Positions 1-13,500 of a DNA stretch of 64,000 nt are shown in pieces. Numbering within the stretch: position 1 is the first letter of the stretch; the number at the start of each line of letters is the position of its first letter. The translations under genes and the position numbers were made by a program. The stretch covers positions 13,938,932-14,002,931 of the forward strand of contig NC_092679.1 of NCBI RefSeq assembly GCF_964355755.1. Direction: 5' to 3'. This DNA is from Antedon mediterranea. Taxonomy: Eukaryota > Echinodermata > Crinoidea > Comatulida > Antedonidae. The notes beneath the pieces are model-generated. The model was not told the DNA's origin and did not search any database. It worked only from the letters and a program-made list of their open reading frames with translations.

Positions 1-1588
1 ATGGATAGATTGACAACGATAAAGACAAGAGTCAACAATTGGAATCTCTGCTCTGACTTCTCTTTCATTGGTTCAAGGTACAAATGCAATACAATAAATA
101 TGACAGTAAAAAATAGAGAGTAAGACAAACTTGAGGACACGTCATCTTTCAAGTTTGCAATGAGTGCCAACAGAGCCTTGTTGTACAGCTCAAATGATTC
201 CCAAAACCAAAATGTGTGCTTGTATTGTCCACAAAAGAACCTTACTCCATTCATCCACCCTTTCCTCTGATTTTCTTCATGTTGATCAAAACGTACATTT
301 TTATAGTATAGCATAAGAACTATGACCAATGGAAAACCAATGATGTATATTAAAGCAACGTAAACAAGTGTTTTGTTAGTTTGATACGTAGATCCACCAT
401 TTTGGTCCATATCAATGGAGTAGTCTGACGTTAGTACTGTTTTATTTATTTTTCCATCGTCGTCTGCTGTGACGTTAAATACACGAATTGACCATGGCCC
501 CACTGCTAATATATCAGCACATGTATTTGCATACGTAAGGTAAAGGAGCAACATGGATATAACAATACATCTATCACGTATGCAACTCTCAGTTACTGCT
601 CCATGACACTTATTCCAGATGTAGCAAATGAAGTAAATGGTAGACATAGTCAACAGTATGACTAGTGGTGTAGCCATAGCAATATGAAGGGAGGAATACG
701 CATTCCAAGAGTCGTGTAAACATCTTGGACTTAACATACTAATATATCTTATGACGTCAAAATATTGAAGTATTTGGCCAGCATACTCAAAGTTTTTAGG
801 CCAATGAATTTCGGTTACTTCTGATAGTATACCTAAGACTTGATAAAAATTAATAGAAATTTTTAAATAGGTAACAAATGAATCTAGGCTGGTTTGTCTT
901 CGATCCACATTTCTTTCCTGCATTCTCCATAAAAGTAAAATCATTCCAATTATTGCAAAGGCAACACTAACAAATATAATTACAGTTACAGCAGCCCCTT
1001 GACATTTGTGACATTCGTTAAACAGCTCATAATGTCCATTAGAACATGCTGCACAAAGCCAACCTGTGTACCCTTCGACACAAGTGTCATTAAATTTTAG
1101 TCCAATATTACAACTTTTTTCGCCTAGTGGACAAGCATACACTTTTGGTAACGGACCTTTGTATACAGCATCTTTCAGTTGATTTGGGTTGGTAATAGGA
1201 AACAGGTCGTTTTTTAATTTAGTTACAAATGTTGTGTAAGCCAATAAACAATTGTTTTTATTTTGTTCTTCGCCTACTCTACAGTCACCATTAAAGTCCC
1301 ACGACCACCAGTAACCTTTTGTTAGATTCTGATATCCTCCTTCACAGTTAATACCCTCTGAGCAGGGCATGCATGGCCCAAATCGATCAGTTCGATGGAA
1401 ATTGTCAAGGCAATAACATGCATTTAGATTGGAAATATTATTGGTTTTAGTTCCTGATGGACAAGTCTGACAACCGGCAATGGACGCTGCTCCTGCATTA
1501 TTTGAAAAACTTCCAAGAGGACATCGTTGACAGGATTCTTTGTAACCACCCTTTTCATTTACTCCTCGTTTATCTTGATAGAAACCAC
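1..1588 (-). CDS. Exon 19 (partial): cysteine modules and multi-pass membrane domain
   Basis: 529 codons remain open to the window edge; the acceptor is GTTACAG at 1589-1590. First come cysteine modules (CQRCPLGSFSNN, CQTCPSGTKTNN, CYCLDNFH, CMPCSEGINC) and then the block GYTGWLCAACSNGHYELF, typical of large ephrin-receptor-like Cys-rich proteins just before the membrane. Hydrophobic segments follow: about 925-995 (VTVIIFVSVAFAIIGMILLL), 615-700 (MATPLVILLTMSTIYFICYI), 530-595 (CIVISMLLLYLTYANTCADI), 305-370 (LVYVALIYIIGFPLVIVLML), 70-130 (LFFTVIFIVLHLYLEPM) and one at the edge. WFWESFELYNKALLALI precedes the last pair and resembles similar multi-pass proteins of invertebrates and protists. 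Family name and function are not assignable from sequence alone. Confidence 0.88.
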
Positions 1589-4500
1589 CTGTAACATTTA
1601 TTTTTTATTTTTAAGTACCTGTCGTTGTTTTATTGTTATTATATACTTTTACTGTCATAACTAAATTAGAGAGATTATTATATTTTATAAATATTGCATC
1701 ATACCTGGTGGGCATTTTGCACATTCGGTGCTATCATACAAACGGTATGTCCCTTCCTTACACGGACTGCATTTACTCGTCGTCGAATTACATGTCAAAC
1801 CTATTTCTCTACCGATAATTCTTAACAGCTCCCCATCAATTCCTTTTATTTCGATTTCTGTACCTTCTTTAACACAAACACTAGCAAAAACAATTAGTTT
1901 GTAATTATATTGATTCAATTATATCTATTCTGTGTATAGTACTATACATATATTACCTACTTAGAGGTGAAATATCAGATTTGACATCCACGAGGGAATG
2001 ATTCATTTTATTGTTTGTTAGGCAGGATAGTCAGATGCTCACATCACTATGACACTTGTGAATAAATAGTTAGCTTGTCTTGACAAGTTAGTGAAACAGT
2101 GTTGTGATGTGAGATTCCGTTTTTCGGACTTTTTCTGTTGTCTTTGTCAATTTATTCGGTTTTTAGGCTATTTAGTGATTTATTTTACATCAACATTTTT
2201 TCATTTTCACACTTGTGTTAAACAGCGTATAGAGACTATCTGTATTTTGCGCTATATAAATTTCAAACCATAAAACCATAAACCATATTTTTCTCGAAGG
2301 ACTATCTATTTCACGAAGCGAAGAATACCATTCTTTTTCAAATTTTATATTTCACCGAAATAAAAGGTGATATTTGTTATATTATATAGCCAGATATCAG
2401 TTTCCCCTTACCTTGTACATATTAGAAAGGTAACTAAAAAATATAGATAAAATCAATTCATCAAATCTTTTATTTTAAGTGTATTTACATGTTAATTAAT
2501 TTCCCGATGTTTGAAGGAATCGATTTCAGTCCACAGCAGTTGAGATATCTAAATAAAAATAACACGATTAATGCATATGTTGTAACAAAGCATAGTACCA
2601 CATTGTTAACACATTGTAATGGTGAATGATGCTGATGAGAATGATGCGACGATCATTGGTGATAAAAAGATTGATAAATATACCGAGGATGATGATGACG
2701 GTTCAATCGTGGTGATATTGAAATTATCATTATCTTTTGTAAATTGTTTTTACTTATAAACTAAAAACAATAATATACTAATGTACATACACTGTTCCCT
2801 TTTCTATCATATGTGATAGAGCATTTTCCTCGATCTGCATTATTGGATTGTCAAATAGATATCTGGGGGAAAATATGAACTTTTTTTGTTATTTTAATAC
2901 CGTACTTAATTTGAATAATTAAACTGTGATTAAAATGTAATAGAAAAAAGTTTAACTTTAAAGTACCTATCATCGAGTATTTCTTTTAAAAGAAAAGTTT
3001 TAAAAGAAAAGTATTTTAAAAAAAAATCTCACATGTATTCCAGTGTTGTGTTTTGGGTTTCCAATGTTTTATACGTAATGTTGGAAATTTTATTACCATA
3101 GAGGAATCTGCAGGTTAGAAAAACAATTATGTTGATATAAATTAAGACATTATCAATGCAATTAGTATTTAATTGTTTGTCTTTGTATTGTTAGTAAAAA
3201 AATGATTTACTTGTTTAGTGCATGTGTGTAGTAGGCATACTGTACAATTGCATACACCATGGATAGATGGATATGTATCGACGGTGACATCAAACGCGCT
3301 TGCCTATACTAAAGCACTGCTGCAAACAGGCTCCTTGAACTCCATGTCTCTAATCGCGGCCCTCTATAGAACGCTGCGAATCAACTTTTGACAACAAAAC
3401 TTACCCATGTAGAAATCGTATGCGCAGTCTGATTGTTATTATTGGCATATCTGCGTCGAGGATTAATTTACAACAAGATGTTGGTATGTTTGAATTTATT
3501 AAAGAGTGGAAAATAAACGAAACGAAACGAACATCCATGCATACACATATAGTATTCCACACAAACATTATAGTGACAACAATGTTGGAGCATACAATGA
3601 TAGATTCATGCAAACAAAATACTATTTAAAAAATAATTCACAAGCTAAAGGTGTAGGCCCGTATGTAATAACAATTTAACACGATAGCGTAAGCCTATTT
3701 CAGTTACAGTTGGACAACGGAGAGCAAACGTAACATATGTTAGGTAATACATAACATTTGCTTACAGAAAATAAAGATTAGTTTCATTGAACGCTCCATC
3801 TTCTATAAATGTAATGTTGTTGTGTACAAGAAATCTGAAAAATATAACAATTATATTTTAGGTAGATTTCAGAGCTACACTAGCGGTACAGTGAACATAG
3901 TTTTAACATTTATACTTTTTAAATTTAAATTGTTTGAAACAAATGTAAATATGGGGAAATAACCTGCGACAAGTGAACGGAAGATGAACTTGATTCTTTA
4001 CAGCTCACACGAGTCAGATGTGTACACTGAACCACCAGTTTCAAGTCCTTTTCCGAGAATACTTTTCTACAACCAGAACAATAATCGAGGATTGCCTTGA
4101 ACCTTTACCGATTGTATAGTTATTGTTCCGGAGCACCCGCCTTTACCGCTTTACCGAAAACGACCAAATAGTATACGAAATATCTGTATTCAAAACTTAA
4201 CTCTAACATATTACACGCAGAATTAGAATATTCTGTTGACTAGAACTTGTGCCTAATTATGTTATAATAAGTATATTGGCTTGCTTTTCATGATCTGTCA
4301 CGACACTAGTCTACCATTATCTTTCAATCTGGAACCAGCAACAGACTTCTCAGAATTTTGATTAGTTTTCATAACTTCTCGTTGGCCATATTTTTACCAT
4401 AAGATGATCTTTTCTCAGAAACCGTCTGTTCTACATAGATCCAATATTAACGCCTGAGTGAGCGTTACATGCCCCTTTTTAGTTTCTTATACTTAATTAC

Positions 4501-7500
4501 ACAGATGAGGTTAGCAGTTTCCACTTTGTATAGAGTGTATTCTTCCTCTTGATCTTCTAGTTGTGTTTACTTTGATACACATATCGATAGTTGGTTCTTG
4601 ATAGTTTCTGTGGGATACACTTATTCACAGAAGAAAACTCTTTAAAGTAAATAGTTTTCTTCACGAAAACTATAATAGCAGATGAGAGATACGAGATAGA
4701 CTCTGTCCCATCATGATGATTGGGGATAAGTACTACTTTTCCGAGCATTGCACTTTTGTGCTAAGAATCTCATTATTTACTTTGGTGTATATTACCAAAT
4801 CACTGGCCAATGTATAATTTTAACTATTGTATGATAGAAAAATAAAATACACAACCATGGTAAGGCTAAAGTGAAATGTGAATGCTGTCTATTTTTGTTT
4901 GGTTTGTTTTGCTTCTGAATATACGAGTGTTAAAAAGTCACTATCCAATCGAGTTTGAACAACACCATGAATTTGTACAATGGTTAGGACATCTACATAT
5001 CAAGCAGAAGGTTCTCGGTTCAAATCTCGGTTATGGCGACTTTCTCATTCTCACAGATTTCCTCATCTTTATCTTTTCAAATTAATTAATTGAATTTCGG
5101 TATATCACCGGGTGGTTTAAAATACATGTTCTGTGAGGTTGTGCATAATGGTAAAATGTATTGCTGTAGTTGGAGCATACATTACATCTGCCAGTCACCA
5201 CTGCTTCATAGTTATTGTGGTAGAACGAGAATTATTTATGTTGACGCGAGAGCACCCGTATTGGCTTGACCAATACGGTAAGTGGCGGAGTATATCTGAA
5301 CGTGAAACCCTCAGTTATAGAAAAGTTTATTCACGTATTAAGAACTTTGAGATTGTACATGCACAGGTGTTTGTGTCTTTATTTCACAAGGTTTTTAACA
5401 ATTGTAAGTAGAAACAATAGTTTGTGGACTCATTGTGTAAGTTTAATTCAAAAATTTGTGTTACAAAATGGCCTTCCCGACATGTAGAATAGGTCTTGTT
5501 GGACACTCGTTTGTACGCCGGTTGGTGGAATGCTATACCAGCGAACGCAAATTCTTTGCCTTACGCCTAGATGCAAGTTTGTACGATGTCAAGTATTATT
5601 CACGCGGAGGTGCAACGACATACATATTCCCTGATCTGCTTAAGGGATAGTCTACGCTGAAAGATATCGTTTACGTTCATCTAGGAGAGAATGACATTGT
5701 GAAACGATCTAATAATTTTATTGTGAACAAACTCGATAATTTAATTGACTTTCTTGATTTTGGACTGGAGTGTAAACATACTGTGGTTAGCCAGCTGTTA
5801 ATGCGGCACCCCAGTCGGGTAAGCTCTAACTTCAACGACTCTGCTGTGGACATTAACCGTCGACTTCAGGCGAATTATGCCGATTATGCATGTGTAACAT
5901 ATTGGCGTCACAGAGGCCTGTGGAACGACTGGTCCTATATTCACTCCGATCCGATGGCGTACATCTTAACAGAAGTTCTTCAAATGGCCGATCGTCATGT
6001 ATCGGTACGAACGTCGCGTCCGACAAGCTATTCTACACGAAGAAAAAAGTATAAGGCCAGTAGTTTTAATTTAAATGTACATACACATACAGTCGCGAAG
6101 GTATTGAAGGCGGGCGAGGCAACTGGCCCATGACACCAGGCGGCAGTCCTCTAACAACTCAAGCCGCTACCACATCCTTGACTGTGGATAATGCCACACA
6201 GGCTCAGCCATTGGACGCGTCTATAAACTATCTCTTTGAAGGTAAGCCGTCTCGGGACGACATAACAATGACTGACTCGATTGCTCTGGGCAGTAATGTG
6301 CCACTATAGGTTAAAAATAAAATATGGGCAAATGGATACATTGACCTCAAGACTCTGATCAATAACGATAATGATACTACTGGGGTCTTGTTATCAATTA
6401 TTGATAAACAACTCCGTGTTGAGACAGACAACAGTAAGAAAAACTTAATCACAATTACTGAAAATGGATGCGGGCAATTACAATATACATGTCCATATTT
6501 GTGGAAGAATCGCCTGCTCAATGTTTGCCTATGCTTAAATATGTCAGCAACATACTAGAATTACATGTTTTGGGGAAGCTGAACTGGCGGACCTATGACG
6601 AAAGCTTTCGCAAAGCACAACAGGGCAGGCTTTTAAATTGGGATGTGCTTCACCCAGAGCTTATGTTAAAACTGGCTTCATTGGGGAATGCATCTTCTTT
6701 CAGACCTAAGTCTCGTCCACAGGGGCAGCATAATTTTCGTGGCAAACAGATATGTTTTAAAATGCCGGGAAGCAATGCCACGACCCCACATGCCGCTTCT
6801 CACATCTGTGTACCGACTGCCGTCAACCACACCCCAGAATCCAATGCAATAAACCACGAACGACAAGTCGTCAAACCGGCACGCGAGCAAACCCATCTAC
6901 CCACGCCAGTGGTAATAAATGAGCTTTCATGGTATTTAGCAGGATAAATAAATAAATAAATAATAACAGGATTTTTATAGCGCACATACCACTCAAGAGT
7001 GCTCAAGGCGCATTCAAAAAATAAAACAAATCATACAAATGCCCCACAAATAAATGCAATTTCTGTGGAGGGTATACACAAGAATTGTTTAACGAATTAT
7101 TAGTCGGTTTCTCGTTTGGATTCCGTCTCCTCTGTTTAAAGCCCCCGGTTCCGGGCATCGCCCGCAACCATCCAAGTGCCCTCGATCACCCGATACAGAT
7201 AGAAGAATTTATTTCTAATGGTTTACGACTCGGTAGATTGGCTGGCCCTTTCGATTCCCCTCCGTTTGATAAATGTATCTCCTCGCCATTGGGTGTTGTT
7301 CCCAAAGCTGAATTAGGCAAATATTGCATTATTCAGGACCTTCTGTCAACTCAGGGATTCCACATGATGTTTCACATGTCTCCTACGACACAATCGACGA
7401 TGTAGTTAGACTAGTATTAAAAAAATGGACCTAGGGCATTATTGTCTAAGACTGATATAGAAGACGCCTTCATGAATATCCCTATTCACCCGGATGATTA

Positions 7501-10500
7501 CCATTTGCTGGGGTTTTCTTGGGACGGCAGGTTCTTTTATGACCGGTGTCTGCCTATGGGCGCCAGTCGCTCATGCAATATTTTCGAATCATTTAGTAAA
7601 GCGTTAGTACAGTATGGATACTGCGTAACAAATTTAATTTAAGGGATGTATCCCATATTCTGGATGATTTTTTCTTCGTCGGCCCTAAAGACTGCCACAA
7701 CTCACTGTCTCAATTTTGATATCTTTGCGACAAGATCGGGGTTCCTATAAAGGCGTCTAAGACTGTAACTCCGACTAATGTCATTACAATATACGGGATT
7801 GAGTTGGACACAGTCTTGGTGGAATGTCGCCTCCCGTTACCTAAGATTACAAAAACTGTAACAAAAATAAATGAATTTTTAAATAGAAAAAAAGTCACAC
7901 TGCGCGATATGCAATCAATGGTTGGCCTGCTTAATTACGCTTGTAGTGTGGTGGTGCCGGGTAGGGCGTTTTTACGCCGTATGATAAACCTCCTGTCATT
8001 AGCTAAACATCCATCTCATTTCATTCGCTTAACTCATGGAGTTAATGACGATTTGCGGATATGGCTAACATTCCTTGAATCTTTTAACGGGAAAGCCCCC
8101 TTATCCTTCCAGAAAAATGGCTAAATTCTTCGACACTGCGCTTATTCTCCGATGCAGCTGCGTCTATTGGTTGCGCCGCAGTATTTTGCGACAGGTGGTT
8201 TTAAATTGACTGGGTGGGGGGGAGGGGGTTGGGTCTGACTTTGTAGGTTTTTCGATCGCTGTTTTGGAGTTATTTCCAATTTTTATTGCCCTAGAAATAT
8301 GGAGGCATGAGCACGCTAATCACCGCATTTTGTTTCGTTGTGATAATTCAGCTGTTGTGGCTCAATAAGAAATCTGCTAAAGACAAAACGCTTATGCGTC
8401 TTATTCGGCGGTTAGTTCTAATATGCCTCCAGTATAACATACAATTCCGTACAATGCATATTCCTGGAGTAGATAACGTGTGGGCGGATCTTTTATCAAG
8501 GAAAAAATTTACAGAGGCTCTGGAATCCATTCCTTCTATTAGTCCAAATCCAATTCATGTTCCGTCCTACCACATTTATATTTAATTTATTCATATTTAC
8601 AGCTGTTGTGTGTTCCTGCAAACAACATGGTACCCCTTAGCTGTGAAGCTACAACACTCATTCACTCGTCATTGGCGCCAGCCACTATTAAGGCGTATCA
8701 ACGCAATATTCAAAAGTTGGCATCATGGTTGGGAAAACCCGTTCAGCTCCCTATAAACCCGGCTACGGTATGCAACTTTGTGGCACATTTACATGGTCTA
8801 CAATATGCACCTAGAACAATTTCATTTCGTCCGTCTCTTTTATCCACAAACTAGCAGACTTACCCGATCCTTGTAATTCGTTTTTGGTTGTAAAAGTTAT
8901 GCTTCGGATCGTCCGGATGTACGCTTGCCTATCACTGCAGAAATTTTGACTAAATTGTTAGTGAGTCTAGAGTCGATCGAACCTAGTTTTTCTTATAGAT
9001 TACTTTTCAGGGCCTTTTTCCTTACCGCGTTCCAAGGGTTCTTCTGGATTGGTGAATTGGCCGTAGGTAAAGGGGACGCGGATAAGAAAGTCGGGCAACG
9101 CAGTGATCTATGTCTTTCTGGTAATTCAGCTTCCTTAACTATATACCATCACAAAACCGGCGTAGGTAAGCCCCCTATCCATATTTCATTCAATAGTGCC
9201 ACGGGCGCCCGGTTCTGTCCAGTAAAATGTTTACATGATTACACCTAACATTTTCGGCATACCTCTGGTCCTTTTTTCCAACATATGGACGGTCGGCCGA
9301 TTGCGGCTCGTTTCATATACGCAAAACTAAAAGAGGCGATTTGTTTCAATGGTCTTGACCCTACATTATATAAAGGTCATAGTTTTCATATTGGCGCCGC
9401 AACTTATGCTGCTTCCCTGGGTTTAGCGGAGAACACTATAAAAACAACAATTTGGTCGATGGAATTCTAAGGCCGTACAAAATCCAATCATTTTCCATAT
9501 AGAAATGCTTTCGTATTTCGGATTGTTCGAGCTTGGCCTCGCGAGACATGTTTGTTTCTGTTGGTCATATCTGTCAAGCCTAGCTCCAGATATTTTCCGA
9601 TATTTGTTTGTCTGGGTGGTAACCCTCTTTGTTTGTCGGGTTTGTGGCATGTTCACCCAGCAAACTTGTATTTTAATTAGTTTTAGTTTAGTAAGTCAAG
9701 TTAATCTTTGGATTCTTGATAACCAGGCATATTATATTTAACATTCAATATATATTTATGTGATTTTATGTAATAATCAAGGTGTTTAGTTAGTAGTAGT
9801 TATTGTCCGTACATATACGGTACACTCGATAGGGGCAGCCCATACATTATGTAGGCCTATACGTCTTAGATGGAACTAAATTAGTTATGGGCTGCCCCAT
9901 TATTATTACAACTCTAGTATTATATATGATATTATGTGTTTCGTCATTTAAATAAATATATGACAATTTCCATAACTTGGTGTTATTGTATTTTTCCGTC
10001 TGGCTTCTTGCGGCATAAAGGTATATTTTCGTAGTTACTTTTAATACTCACAGCGTTTGAAGAGATGACATATTTGCAAAGATTTTTGTTGAGATACTTT
10101 GAATATTATTTTTGCCGAGAAACAAATTTTTAACTGCAGGTATTTTACGGTCTTCTAATGAGGTTAGACTGTTCCAACTTAAATCCCTGAAATACAATAT
10201 AGTTAGTTATATTATAATCATATTATATTTCAGTGAGCAATACTTAGATAATAACATTACAATTACGCCTTGGTTAGACATTGATTTGTCATGTATACAA
10301 TTACTTTTCAATAACATAATACATACTACACTTCAAGAAAGAGAGATATTACATTACTTGTTATTGCCTTGTTTTTCCATATGGCTTAAAGGCCGGTGCA
10401 CACTAAATAATTACACACAAAGTGACAAACGTCAAATCGAGGCGAGTCGCGTGAAGCTTGAACAAGTTAGACCATCGCGAACAAAGTGTCTCGATCCGAG

Positions 10501-13500
10501 TATGTTCCATTGGAAGCGAAGCGTCACGCGTCATTTTCGCTAGTTCCGGTTCAATCTGGGCGTAGAGAGAGGCCTAGGCTGGTAGGCCTAGGCCTAGAGG
10601 CATAATAAGCTAGGTAGGCCTAGCCTTGGTATTTGCAAATCTATCTCCAATATACTTGTATTTGTTAATACACACATCCACTGAAAATGCATTTTCTTTG
10701 ATTTGGGGATTTTTATATTCAAGTGCACCTTTTGTCATAAAAAGACGAGAATAGGCCTACTCGTGAATTATGGCCACAAAATTGACGTCGCTGACACTAC
10801 ATCCATGTTGAACAAATTATTTTCATCTTCATCTGACTGATGACATCACACATAGCCCTACGATCCTTGTGATTTGATTGATCAAATTGAAGCGAATTTG
10901 CAAGCGAAAACGAAAAAGTTCCAATGGAGAAACTCTAGCGAATTCACGCGCGGAGCCTTTGCTAGTTCAAAAGGTTCTAGGACACCTACCCCCTAGACAG
11001 TTACCTCCCGGATGTTTACCACCCGGACAACTACCCCCTTAGGACAACTACCCCCCGGACAACTACTCCCCGGACAACTACTCCCTTAGGACAACTACCC
11101 CTTTAGGATAACAACCCCCCGGACAACTACCCCCGGACAACTACCCCTTAGGACAACTACCCCCTTAGGATAACTACCCCCCGGGTAACTACCCCCGGGT
11201 AACTACCCCCGGTCAACTACCCCCCGGTCAACTACCCCCCGGTCACCTACCCCCGGACAACTACCCCCTCCCTTAGGACTATATTTATGTTCAATCTTTT
11301 ACTTTTGTTTACAATAATGAATAGTAATTCGTCAAAATAACGAATTAAAATATAGTTATTAATTCCTATTATACACTGTTGCAGAGTCAGGTTGTTGAAT
11401 GGTCTGGGTGGTAGTTGTCCATCCGGGGGGTAGTTGTTCCAAAGGGATAGTTGTCTGGGTGGTAGTTGGCCAGGGGTTAGTTGTCCTACGGAGGTAGTTG
11501 TCCTAAAAGATTATTTGCCCTCGGAGTATTGTCCAGGTCCAGGAGGTAGTTGTCCTACGGGGAGTATTGTGTCAGAGGTAGTTGTCCGCGGGTTAATTAC
11601 CAGGGTGGGGGGTGGGGGGAATTGTCCGGGGGTAATTGTCAGGGGTAATTGTTCCTAGGGGGTAATTGTTCGGGGGGTAGTTGTCCAGGGGTTAGTTGTC
11701 CTACGGAGGTAGTTATCCTAAAAGATTATTTGCCCTCGGAGTATTGTCCAGGTTCAGGAGGTAGTTGTCCTACGGGGAGTATTGTGTCAGAGGTAGTTGT
11801 CCGCGGGGTAATGACCCGGGGCGGGGGGGGGGGGGTAATTGTCCGGGGGTAATTGTTCCTAGGGAGTAATTGTCCGGGGGGTAGTTGTCCAGGGGGTAGT
11901 TGTCCTAAGGGGGTTGTTGTCCTAAGGGGGTAGTTGTCCGGGGGGTATTTGTCCGGGGGGTAGTTGTCCGATAGGGGTAGTTGTCCTAAGGGGGTAGTTG
12001 TCCAGGTGGTGGTTGTCCGGGGGGTAGTTTTCCGGGGGTAAATGTCCAGGGGGTGAATATCCGGATATACCGAATTCACCGCGTTGAAGTTTAATTTGAT
12101 GTTCACACTGAAATCGTCTGTCGCGACAAAAGTACGGTTCGATTTAACGCTTGACGCGTGTCGCTTCGCGTGTAAATTGTTAAAGGCCGGTGCACACCAA
12201 ACGCGAAGCCGCGAATTTCGCGTTAAAAAGTGACGCACGCGGCAGGCGACGGACGCTTCCAGTGTGAACATACAAGCGAACAGTGTACGATAGTCGAATT
12301 TCAACTTCAACGCGTTGAAAACGACAGCAGCGAAGGCTTCGCAAGGGAATTTTCAAAACCTTGGTCAACTTTTTGAGGCGTCGCGAGCGCGGTTCGCGTT
12401 CGTCAACCAATCAGAAGTCAGGAATATCTCTCATCGACGACGACACCGACGGCAAAAAAATGGTGGCTGACGTGACGAGTGAGGTCTTTATGGAAATACT
12501 TTGTCATTACCCTTCTTGTCTTTACGATAAGGGAAGTAAGTCATACACAGACAGAAACATAAGGATTAATGCATGAAGACAATAATTTCAGACAAACATC
12601 TGTGTAGAAGAATGCCAGAAAAACTAGGCCTAAAACGCGTCAGAGATCAATTTGTAAAGTGAGTTGGCAAGCCTTCTATTTCTACTCTAGCCTACCTAGG
12701 TTTAGGGCCTAGGCCATGGGCCTAGCTAGGCCTACCTAGCCTAGGCTACATACACCCTAGTAGGCTAGGCCATGCCAAGTAGTACTTATAGGCCTACATA
12801 ATACTTACTAATCCCTACTGTACTAGTCTACTATGTGCTAGGCCAGGCCTAGCCTAGGTTAAGCCTACTACTAATGAGTACAGTACTAGGCTAGGCCCAG
12901 GCTAGGTCTAGGCCTAGGCCTAGCCTACTTATTATTATTAATTAATATCTATAGGCCTAATATTTAGTTGATTTAGTGTTGTAAGGATAGGCCTAGTACT
13001 AGTAGTAATATTAATACATAAATACTGTTGTTTTAGTTTCTTTTAGGTCAATTAGATGAACATTGATAAATTGGATCCTTCAGGCTATTACCAGCGTTAC
13101 AAACTCCACCAATGACCAAGCTAGTAGTTTAAGCGGCCAGTATATTATTGCCATGGAATTAAGAGCAATTGCTCCTCAAAAACGTGGACTGGCAATTATG
13201 AGGCTGATACAGGTTTGTATAGACTTGTTTAAAATGGGTATGTCAGTTGGTGACATACATTGGCCAGAAAAAATGATTTGAGCAATATGCCTTACTATAG
13301 CAATTTTTTAATACTTGTTTCATTTTTTTTTTTTTTGAAAATGGAAGAGATGTATTGTCCTTTGAAACACAAAAAATGAAAAAAAAAATATTCTAAATAT
13401 AAATTGGCCATATCAAAGTAATATTAAAGTTATTCACTTTAAGTCAAAAATTCGAGGCAAAAACAACAAGTTTACGTAATTAACAGGTAAATTAATTTGA

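Larger units (their letters stand above)
5135..9900 (+). mobile_element. Broken tyrosine-recombinase retrotransposon (DIRS/Ngaro type) with SGNH-like ORF
   Basis: Seen in order on the plus strand: SGNH-hydrolase-like ORF, gag-like region, reverse transcriptase, RNase H, tyrosine recombinase. All parts carry stops or frameshifts. Known: the RT-RH-YR order without a DDE integrase defines the DIRS/Ngaro group, and SGNH-like ORFs are reported in Ngaro-type elements. I see no DAM methyltransferase domain, which slightly favours Ngaro. A 14-bp inverted repeat near 9833-9898 (GGGGCAGCCCATA and its complement) may lie in the terminal region. Split direct repeats could not be confirmed by eye, so the borders are approximate. 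Confidence 0.75.

Noticed and set aside
3401-3629. Minus-strand candidate LRR exon near a GTAAGT-like donor
   Set aside because: No reading frame gives LxLxxN spacing and the only nearby acceptor gives a length that breaks the phase.
11434-12310. ORFs rich in Gly/Val or Pro/Thr within the minisatellite
   Set aside because: They are direct translations of the tandem repeat and have no start context, domain or splice support.
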